A stretch of 64,000 nt of DNA from positions 47,799,289 to 47,863,288 of the forward strand of contig NC_092346.1 in assembly GCF_963676685.1 (NCBI RefSeq), given 5' to 3'. Made by a program: the position numbers and the translations under genes. This document shows, piece after piece, positions 55,265 through 64,000 of the stretch (within the stretch, counting starts at the first letter, position 1; each line of letters starts with the position of its first letter). The notes beneath the pieces were generated by a model. The model saw only the letters and a program-made list of their open reading frames with translations, ran no database searches and was not told the DNA's origin. This DNA comes from Mytilus edulis. Its lineage: Eukaryota > Mollusca > Bivalvia > Mytilida > Mytilidae.

Positions 55265-56505
55265 TAATCTGATAGAATTTCAAGCATTTTAAGCCAATAT
55301 TATCAACATCTACTAATGAGTCTTAATATGTCTACATATCTAAAAAGTCATAGTATTCAAAAGGTAATGCAAAATTATTCCTTTTCATTTTTTTTGTTAT
55401 ATGGATACACATTTGAGTGATACATGTACCAATACAATATTTGTTGTGGTATGAAAGTGCAGTAATTAGCATTTACTGTAACTATGTTAATTCACACAAA
55501 TTGAAAAATAAACAAATGAATGGACCAGATGCTCCGCAGAGCCCAGCTTTATACGACTGCAGAGGTCGAAGCCTGAACAGTTAGGGCTAGTATTGACACA
55601 ACATTCAAGCTGGAAACAGCTCTGAGTTTGAATTGTGATTAAATAGATGACACAGCTTAGGTTTCTGACACAGAATGAATGTGGTCTAATGAACTTAAAT
55701 ATTTGTTTTGCTTTTGTGTTAGGAGCAATTCACTATGCTGCTGAATATTAATCCTTTCAAACAAAAATATCTAAAGAAATTTTCTTTTTAATTTCTGAAA
55801 TGAGAAACATTTAGAGGAGACAAACTTCAGTTAAGAGATCAGAAACTAAAAAAATGTATAATTTTTCCATTTGTAAAAGGGCATACCCTAGAAAGTGCTT
55901 GCAATCACTGAATGGTTATTAATGACTGCTTTAATTTATCAGTTGGTAATAAAGTGAATATTGCATTGTATATTGTATAATTGATTTAAGTTGACTGAAC
56001 AAAGAAAGATAACTCCAATTTTCAAAGAAAATTTCATAAAGCATTGGTATTAGGTAATTCAAGAACCATTCTGGACAAACTCCAATTTAGGGTCTTGAAT
56101 TTACAAAAATGTTTGTTTTTGGTCCGTAATTATTAGACTGTTTGTCCCATAACCCACACAATATATCCGAACCTTCTACTTATGGTATTAAACATTGTGG
56201 TACAATTTCAGAACAATTGAAATACTTATACACAACTTTTTAAACCGACATTAGATTAAAGCTTGTTTTGGGCACCTTTGTACCCCTTATTCCTAAACCT
56301 TAGGGACCATAACCCCCAAAATCAATCCCAAGCTTCCTTTTGTGGTTATAAACGTTGTGTTATAATTTTGTTGATTTCTGTTGACTTATAATAAAGTTAT
56401 TATCCAGAAACCATCTTTCGGACAGGATACCAATTTACGACCCCAAATTTTTTGTGGTTGTATAAAAATGTTGAACATGTGCAATGAAGTATAGTTTTAG
56501 AAATC
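55265..56505. other. Intergenic stretch, no gene recognised
   Basis: TCCGCAGAGCCCAGCTTTATACGACTGCAGAGG (55532-55564) looks like part of a dispersed repeat, but I cannot delimit it. Nothing coding is recognised. Confidence 0.35.
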
Positions 56506-56510
56506 GATTA

Positions 56511-56804
56511 GGGAGCTACCATTTGATTTTTATGGGGGGGGGGGGGGGGGGGCTAGGATGAAAAATTTTGTCCTGCCTTTTTTTTTAGTTGTAATCTCTG
56601 TCCTGCCTTTTTATTTTTCAGTCTATTCGGTCCTGCCTCTTTTTTTCTTAGCTTATCCTGACTTTTTTACAACAATTGTCATCCTGCCTTTTTTTTTTTG
56701 GCCAAGTTACTCATCCTGCCTTTTTTTTTTACTCAAAATCCTGTCCTGCCTTTTTTTTCAAATTTCATCCTAGCTCCCCCCATAAAAATCAAATGGTAGC
56801 TCCC
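56511..56804. mobile_element. PIF/Harbinger-like MITE
   Basis: Perfect ~28-30-bp TIRs: GGGAGCTACCATTTGATTTT + TATGGGGGG faces CCCCCCATA + AAAATCAAATGGTAGCTCCC. TTA lies directly outside both ends (56508-56510 and 56805-56807), the 3-bp target duplication expected for PIF/Harbinger elements. Inside are seven TCCTGCCTTTTTT-type units at intervals of 25-31 bp (56571-56743). The open frame across it is a by-product of this composition. Confidence 0.85.
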
Positions 56805-56809
56805 TTAGA

Positions 56810-58690
56810 CTGGATAGGCCTTATAATTTTTTTCCCTCCAAATTGAAGGACCGTTTACACTCAGGGCCGAGTCATCAGCAGGCAATACAGATGTATTAAA
56901 ACAACCTAGCATCATATTGCTAGTAGTGGGAGTAGCATTGTCCGGTAAATTTGTTCCCACTTTTTTTTATAAAATGTATGGTTCAAATCAAAATAGAATG
57001 CTTTTATCTCCTCACCTGAATACTTACATTGTACATAGAGATGATACTACTTTGACAAATCCTTGTCCATTAGAGTTGTCTGTCAAATCTTAATTTCACA
57101 AAGAATGAATTGCATAACAATGAACTGAGCTCAAAGCAAAGTACTTTAATAATACACTTAGACAAAGAGCTAAATCCAGTGATATACTTTGTACTACAGG
57201 TCCTTCATGACCATCCATCCACCCAAACCATATCTCAATAACATTCCATACTACATGATTGGATTCAGAAGTCCTGAAAAAGACATGACTTTTTTTATCT
57301 TGTTTTAAGTATATATGCACAGGTTAAACCTTTATTGTGGATATAATCATTCAGTATCTAGCAACTATCAATTTGCTTCATGCACATATTGATATAGGTT
57401 GATTGCTCCTCTGTTGGAAATTAGAACACACCTCCATCTAATTTTAGTCAACTGACGAAGAAAAATTCAAAACTATATAAAATGTTATCTAAGACTTGTC
57501 AGTGTCTATTTCCTTTGCCACTGAATAAGATTCCATATTTACAACCAATGAAAATCAAATATCCCTCTAATAGACTTAGCATTGAAATCGTTTTCTAAAA
57601 TGGTAGTTATGTGGAACCTAGAACTAAAAAAATTGAAACAATATATCTTAAATATTTCAAATGCATGTACATTTAATAATTCTCCAAAATTCACTTTATT
57701 TTTCCTTTTTTGGTTTTCTGTTGGAGACTGTATATTGACCTCTATGTAGCCTTTTCAACTTATAAAAGGGGGGATACATTTCCATAGAATTAAACTTTTC
57801 TGAAAGAATTGATTCCATTTATTTTCAATAAACAATAAATATTGAAGTCTATAACAGGCATCTAGGAACAGGCTCAACATTATTTCTAAACATGTATTAA
57901 TATATACCAAAATGTGGACAAACCTACATTAAATATTCTACTTCAACGACTTTAATTAGTGGAGTAGATCAAATTAAAAAGTCACAATGGTTAAAAACTC
58001 CAATGGCAGTCTTTCCTGCTAAAATCTTGATGTGTAGAATGTGATATACCATTTTTGGGTCTATATACTGTCCTTTAAATTTAGGTCATTTTGACACGGC
58101 AAAATATGAAAAAAAATGTAAACTATGGTCTGGAAAGCACACAGTTTGTGATATTTTAAGGTATCTTTACTAAGAAAACCTGCAAATCTCGTTGGCAGAT
58201 CCAGAACTTTTCAAAAAGGTGTGGGGGCTCTGATGGACCAGAGGGTTGCCCACTCCCATCAAGCTTCAATGATTTCTTACATATATGTCATAAGCTAAAT
58301 TTCCCCCACCCCCTTGGTCTGTCTATGCATCTGTTTATCGTTCTGCGAAATAGTACTAATACTAATTTTTCCCCTCCCTTACCTGGCCCTAGACAGTTGC
58401 TTACCTTTGTAAACATTTTATAATTATAGTCAGGTATATATTGATTGAGAGTAACTTACATAGTAGTTAATGGGACTCTTTTTCATACGGTTCAGTGAAA
58501 TATAATACGGCAAATATATACCTGTACATACTATCCGCATAACACAGAAATCTGATAGATTTTCACTCCTCTGGGAAAAATCAACCTGTGAAATGAAATA
58601 CCATGCCTGGAAAAAAATTACCGGGACAAATTATCCTCAGGATAAAATATCACAGAGGACGAAATAAACCGTTACATTACATGAGAAGCC
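56810..58690. other. Intergenic stretch with one exon-like segment
   Basis: Apart from the exon-like segment at 57178-57277 and an open minus-strand stretch at 56866-56962 (LPDNATPTTSNMMLGCFNTS and onward), nothing is recognised. Confidence 0.35.
57178..57277 (-). CDS. Candidate isolated coding exon, function unknown
   Basis: On the minus strand a good acceptor (GTCTTTTTCAG, ending at about 57278) opens a frame reading SESNHVVWNVIEIWFGWMDG, then HEGPVVQSISLDLALCLS and onward without a stop to about 57096. The amino-acid composition (W, conserved-looking G/D, hydrophobic periodicity) looks like protein sequence. I do not recognise the family, and the donor is unclear (GTATAT near 57188 or later). 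It may be an exon of a gene whose other exons I could not identify, or chance. Confidence 0.25.
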
Positions 58691-58693
58691 GGT

Positions 58694-58880
58694 TTGGTTA
58701 CAAATAATTATGTCACGTGAAGGCGCACTGACGTCACAATTTGCATTAATTTTGCAATACACTACAGTTCACTCATACAGAACCCATTATCATGCAAACA
58801 TGCAACGTGAATGTGATTGGTTATCAAATAATACAGAATTTATGCACGTACAGTTAATATAGAAGAAATTAGTTCATCAA
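58694..58880 (+). repeat. Local duplication D1, copy 1 (promoter-like motifs)
   Basis: TTACAAATAATTATGTCACGTGA, CACTGACGTCACAA, TTATCATGCAAACATGCAAC, GTGAATGTGATTGGTTATCA, AATAATACAGAATTTATGCA and AAGAAATTAGTTCA. It aligns along its length with 59728-59900. It carries the palindromic E-box TCACGTGA, a CRE TGACGTCA and an inverted CCAAT (ATTGG). Confidence 0.8.
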
Positions 58881-58885
58881 ATGTG

Positions 58886-58970
58886 AGTTTGTGATCTTGT
58901 GGTTAAGACCGATGGCTACAGTGCTGAAAGTCCTGAGTTAGATTCTCACTTGGGGTGCTAAAAATATCAG
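58886..58970 (+). repeat. Possible tRNA-derived SINE fragment
   Basis: GTGATCTTGTGGTTAAGACC and box B-like GAGTTAGATTCTCACTTGGG (58935-58954) are spaced as in a tRNA. A full cloverleaf cannot be drawn. Confidence 0.35.
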
Positions 58971-59507
58971 TACATCAGAAGGGTAATTTTCACCCTCTCA
59001 CACACATCTTTGTTAATGTTCCGGGATTGTTGAAAACTTGCATATTCATCAATATTTGATTTTGTGGTTTTAACAATCCAGACAGACAAATAGCAATAAG
59101 GTGTTTAGGAAAACATGACCTAAAACCTCCTTCATATATGACAAAAATACATGGGAACTCATATTGAATGGTCAAATGTGTTCAATATGAAAATTGAAAT
59201 TAAGATGGTAAAATCAAATATTAGCCGTTACTGTAAATGGACTTAAAGTATGACTTTTCAGCAAATTTAAAGGGAAATGACACGGAAGGGGCCAAATAGT
59301 GTTCAAGGGGAGCAAATGCTATTTAAATTAGTATGCAGGTTCAAATTATTGTGTCATGAAAACGGGAAATGAGGTCTGTCGTGAAAACGGGAAATGGGGT
59401 TCTGCAGGACCCCGGAAATGACAAAAAAATGAAAATTGCTCATGTACATAGTGTAAGCGGGATATGGGAATCTGACAAAACAGTAAGTGGGATCTGGGAT
59501 CAGAACA

Positions 59508-59536
<29 letters not shown>
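59508..59536. repeat. Poly-C tract
   Basis: About 29 C in a row, next to repeated GAAAACGGGAAATGRGG units (59357, 59381) and GGGAT(A/C)TGGGA words. Confidence 0.9.
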
Positions 59537-59540
<4 letters not shown>

Positions 59541-59727
59541 AGACCCCCTTATGTAGATTTACCTTCTAATTCTATATAAAAAAAACACAACTAAGAACTA
59601 CGTTTAATTCACTTTGACTACTGATATGCAAACCTAGAAATATTTCATAAAATAGTGATTGAAAGATTCATAACACTTTGAAAGGATAATTCAGACACGT
59701 GTTACGCGGGGAGCATGTTTTAAATTT

Positions 59728-59900
59728 GTTTACAAATAATAATGTCACGTGATCGGGCACTGACCTCAAGTTGCATCGCCCTTACAATTCACTAATACAT
59801 GACCATTTTCATGCAAACATGCAACGTGAATGTGATTGGTTATCATATAATACAGAAATAATGCATGCACAGTTTAAGAAGAAATTAGTTCAATAAATCG
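59728..59900 (+). repeat. Local duplication D1, copy 2
   Basis: TTACAAATAATAATGTCACGTGA, GCACTGACCTCAAG, TTTTCATGCAAACATGCAAC, GTGAATGTGATTGGTTATCA and AAGAAATTAGTTCA. The E-box and inverted CCAAT are kept; the CRE has decayed (TGACCTCA). Confidence 0.8.
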
Positions 59901-60224
59901 ATGCGATTTTCACTTTTGACACGAATAGGTCGGGTTGACATTACTGTCATCGGAGATAATATTGAGATAAATGGGATAAAACGGACCGTTAAAAAGGTCT
60001 AGAGGAGCACATCAGTAGAACCTTAACATTAATAAGTAATACTTACCAAAATTTCTCTAATTAAAGAACTATATAACTGAAATTTCACAAAGATAACGGT
60101 AAACATTTTGTTGATGGTGATGATGCTATTATCGATCCGTTGAATTCAGGGTCAACGGAATTTTTTGCGTTGCGTTTAAATCATTGAGGCCATCTATTTT
60201 TATTGCGGGTTCCACATATATAAA

Positions 60225-60610
60225 TCGGAATTAAAGAAAAAATGGAATGTTGTTAGCAGAATCAAAACAGAAATGATGAACATTGCAACATTTTCAGCAA
60301 AATATAAATAGGATGGAGGATCTGTGTATTCACATTATTTGTAAAACTCTCCTTATTCATGTGAAGCGTGTGCTTTACATCGAGGCTTGCTATGCTTATC
60401 ATTGACGCCACAGTACTTCAACCAATCAGACAATGTTTATTTTGGGCATTTGACTTTTTTTAACTCAGATTTTGGAATATTTTAATCGAAATTATAGAAA
60501 AATGGAATGTTGTTAGTACATATAAAATAGAAAATGATGAATACTTTTAGCTAAAGATAATTTGGATGGGGGTTCTGTGTATTCACATTATTTGCACAAC
60601 TCTCCTTACT
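60225..60610 (+). repeat. Local duplication D2, two copies
   Basis: Copy 1 (about 60225-60365) and copy 2 (about 60475-60610) share AATGGAATGTTGTTAG, GAAAATGATGAA-like text, GGATGGRGGDTCTGTGTATT and CACATTATTTGYAMAACTCT. The spacing is about 240 bp. Confidence 0.75.
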
Positions 60611-60614
60611 GATG

Positions 60615-63600
60615 CCATATTTTGGAATTTCCGTGACCTAAATGGTTCGCGAAAATTAATATTTTTATATATAGTATAGTAATCACAATGTTGTGAAGTT
60701 CAAATGGAATTTGAATATTTCTTTATGATTGCAATAGTAATTATAAAAACGACGTACAACATAAAAATTTCGCGATTATAGTATTGGTAGTCTTTTCTAC
60801 ACGCTTGTGCTGCTATGTAATAAAATGTTGAATCCCGATGAAGCCTTAGCCTCATTGTATATTACTATATTATTTAGAATTAAGACGATTTGAGTTTCAA
60901 CTTTTATTTTTCTTCGGCTTTCTTTTCGACGTTCTTCAATAACTATAATCTAATTTTGTTGAGACAATGCAGGGGTTGCAGATCTCCAAACATCCGTCCC
61001 TATTCTATATATAACCCGTAACCTTACATTGGCTAACTAACTAATTTACGTTTTGTCTATTTCGTTCGTTATCTTTGCGACATATTTATGTGTTGCTCGT
61101 CTCAGCATGCATTCTATAAGAATTCCAACATTTTAACATAGTAATGCGTGGTTTGAAGATGGAACCATTAGAGTCATTAGCTTTTAGCCATCACAAAGCT
61201 ATACTAGTTAATTAAAACCATGTTAACCATGTAATCATTGCGAAGACCAGAGTAACGTCGTTAAATAAATAGATATTGTAATTTTTCTACTGTTTCTGAC
61301 AATAAGGCGAAAACATATTGCCCAAATGTCTTCGAAGTATTTTGTCTATTCACATGTTACTTCGCAGCAATAAATCAGACTATTTGAGTGTAGCTTAAGA
61401 TGATTTTTCCCTCCAGAACATATGCACAGCAATAGCAGAAGGTAGGTTCCATTTTATCTCTTTATCACTCACGTGTTTAGTGCATAATATAAAACTATAC
61501 CTGTAGTTTCGATTTAGAATCAAGGGGTATCGAGGCAGTAGCATCGAGGTCTTTTACAAGTATCATAATTACTCTGGAACAAGATATTTGAAAACTTGTG
61601 TAAAAAATCTCAGCTTGAAAAACATACTCAATTCATATCTATGTCAGTGCTCTTAACATATTACTATGATAAAGATATTTTAAGAGCCTCTCATGTATAC
61701 ATCAATGTTAAAACATCATTCGATATACAAAACAAGAACCGTTTTCTGAATATAGGACTAATATCCTGCCAACACTGAGTAAAACAACTATTTATATATA
61801 AGCTGCAACTTAAACAGGTTTGGAGTATTGAAATTTTTGAATAGGCAGGACTTATGATAATTATAAAACAATATATGAAGATTAATCCCAATCTTAACAG
61901 TATTTTATTGGATAAACTTAGGGAGAAGGAATGGTGCGCTATTTGAATAATTTCCAATAATATCCAAGCCGGGAGTTAAATGATACGACCTTGTTACCTT
62001 TGACATGTATGTCATCTAAAACTTTAACCCGACCCTCTTCTGTAAATGTTTAACAGAGCTAAATGAAGGTTACTAAAATTCAAACGGTATTCGAAACTGT
62101 CTAACTAGTGTTCATCTACTCGACAATAATAAATCAATTGGTTGGTGTAGAGGTTTGTGCCAGTCAAAAGGTTATTCTAGCTCTATATCTTTTATTATTG
62201 AGGTCAAAGATCAAGATCAAATAAAAAGAAAACTAGAAATATATACGCAACATATCACAATAGAGTTATGCATTTACATAGACAATATTATATGGATGAA
62301 GGTAGAAGATATGGTTAATGTCATAGCGGACTTCTAACATGTTTGCGAAGCCTGAACGCAAAATAAAAATTTAAACGAACTTAAGCATTATAGTTTCTTA
62401 ATGTTATAATGGTGGGTATTTTGTCTTATTATTTAGAGAAAGTCAGTACATTGTATAACAGTTATATAAACTTGGTTCTTTTAACTTTCCAATATCATGA
62501 CAAGTTGGAAATGGTATTTGAAAGATTTTACTTCCTTTGTGGACAAGACTCCAGTATTAAAAGAGAGTATCAAAAGTGTTGCATGTACTTTTAAATGCTG
62601 TGAATGCACTGCACACTTTTTTCGATGGAAGATAAAAACACCACGAAGCAGAACAGTTCTATTACCTTATCTGTATAAATAATTGCAATCTTTAATGAGA
62701 CAAGAAACAAGTTATGTAGTCGGTACTTTATCATTGACGTAATAGAATAAATTTTGAAAAATTATCCAGCAAGATAATATTTTTTTTATTCAATCTATAG
62801 CAACAAGTTAACCTGAGATTAATAGATACAATTAAGAAAATGTGGTGTGAGCGTCAATGAGACAACTCTCCATCACAATTTGTAAATGTTAACCATGAAA
62901 GGCATGTTTCGGCAGAAACTCATATAGATGGCGTGAAAAAAGGATATGGTACCACGGACCACGTCTCAATATGTAAACTACGAATTTGTAGTCGAGTTCT
63001 GTCCTAGGATGAGCCGTTATGCCAAAAAAAAAAACCCAACCATTTAACAGAAATCGTATTATTTTTATACAGAAATCTTCAAAGCCGATAAGAAAAAAAT
63101 AAAACACTTGTGAGAAATTGCGTCAATTGAGCTAGTCGCCTACCACAATAGAAGTACTTCGGTCATATCAAAGCTGTTTTTATTAAATAGCAATAATATA
63201 TTTATAAATAGATCAATCTGAAAGAGAAATCTCTGATGTTACGTAAGATGTGCTATTGTTTGTCCCTATTCTACTTTAAAGTTGTAGTAAAATGAATTAG
63301 TTTCATTCGTTTCTCTCGTGAGGCGACAACGAGCACTACAGTACAAGGATGCTAAACGATTAGGCTTTTACATGTCTGATATGCATGTTTTACTACTGTA
63401 TATTTAATGATTATGTAGGGGTTTCGTATACTTTAGAGTTGAATCATTGGATGTTGTACGTTTAATAGTCAATGTTTAAAACAATGAGGACGAGAGTATA
63501 AATTGACCTATGAAGCCTCAAATCAAAGTCCAGCCTGTTTTTAAAGCAAAGTCAGTTCTAACTGGTCCTTGGCTTCAAACTATTTGGCTTTAAGCGTTTC

Positions 63601-64000
63601 AAAATTATGATTGTTATTTGAAGATATACTTTCAACGATAAAAGCCTTTCTTTAATCTGAACAGACATAAATTCAAATCCATTTATTTTAACTATATTAG
63701 GGGCATGGCAATAGTATAGTTGATGTTTGTAACTTGAAACTTTGGGGGAAAATAGATATATATATATATATGTTTATTTAAAGTTTTCTAATAATTGATC
63801 TATAGACGAGGTTTTTTCCTCCTCATTGTATATATTTGTTCCTTGCAGATATCGTTTATCAATATGCAGCAAACATTTACATATTATAAATAGTATCAGT
63901 ATAATAAATTTCAAATGCAATTTCTTCGATAAAAAAGAGAGTAAAGAAAGCGATTATTTGATTATCTGCAAAAACATGAACAGAATGACGTAATTTTGAA
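60615..64000. other. Right end of window, no gene recognised
   Basis: Several 60-90-codon frames (61596-61778, 62155-62337, 62497-62682 plus strand; 61691-61957 minus strand) lack similarity to any family I know. A dispersed repeat fragment (AATGAGACAACTCTCCATC) lies at 62858, and a (TA)n tract at 63757-63770. A decayed or lineage-specific gene cannot be excluded. Confidence 0.4.

Noticed and set aside
56558-56773. 71-codon hydrophobic ORF
   Set aside because: It consists of the TCCTGCCTTTTTT units of the Harbinger-like MITE; the Phe/Leu richness comes from T-runs.

Overview
This is animal nuclear DNA: AT-rich, with GT-AG introns and very dense in mobile elements. Several dispersed repeats look like families I know from Mytilus mussels. 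Examples are the segment around 28.9-29.1 kb with GCTGAAGGACGCCTCCGGGT, the 19.15-19.5 kb segment with ACGCGCGTTTCGTCT, and the 47.8 and 54.9 kb copies of TTTTGATGAAGCTGAAGTCC. I therefore infer a marine mussel (Mytilus or a close relative). Species cannot be decided from the sequence, and the repeat matches rest on memory, not a search.

Four host protein-coding genes are supported. (1) 0.1-9.7 kb, minus strand: the 5' part of UVRAG, with exons at 9702-9722 (tentative), 6998-7118, 5761-5795 (a 35-bp microexon), 2891-2954 and 123-220; the gene continues off the left edge. (2) 12.18-14.29 kb, plus strand: a complete three-coding-exon LAMTOR4 (98 residues). UVRAG and LAMTOR4 are head to head, and 9.72-9.95 kb looks like a shared promoter. 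One acts in the Beclin-1/VPS34 complex on endosomes and autophagosomes, the other in the Ragulator complex on lysosomes, so both belong to the endolysosome/autophagy system. (3) and (4) 23.07-24.21 kb and 35.26-36.31 kb, plus strand: two related, uninterrupted class A (rhodopsin-like) GPCR genes with shared departures from canonical motifs.

The rest is mostly repeats. 0.4-2.85 kb holds three nested TIR elements in a UVRAG intron. 3.06-5.53 kb is a 5'-truncated LINE with a poly(A) tail and a candidate target-site duplication. 7.4-9.5 kb holds four foldback or hairpin elements. 16.5-18.3 kb is a decayed LINE whose reverse-transcriptase core is missing. 19-21.4 kb holds dispersed repeats and SINE-like copies. 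25.6-27.9 kb holds five hairpin elements. 30.0-31.6 kb is a TIR element with iterated GATAATCGTAA motifs and an internal ~450-bp palindrome. 33.5-34.9 kb carries scattered GTACGTCGTA repeats next to a poly-C tract. 44.1-45.5 kb is a 153-bp tandem repeat followed by a 41-copy, 24-bp minisatellite with higher-order structure. 49.6-51.85 kb is a dispersed repeat split by a second LINE whose reverse-transcriptase frame is still open. 53.06-54.71 kb is a hAT-like relic. 56.51-56.80 kb is a Harbinger-like MITE with TTA target duplications. 58.7-60.6 kb holds two sets of local duplications, one carrying E-box, CRE and CCAAT motifs.

No rRNA, bona fide tRNA gene or CRISPR array was seen. Gene models come from reading splice sites and protein similarity by eye; no transcript data were available.
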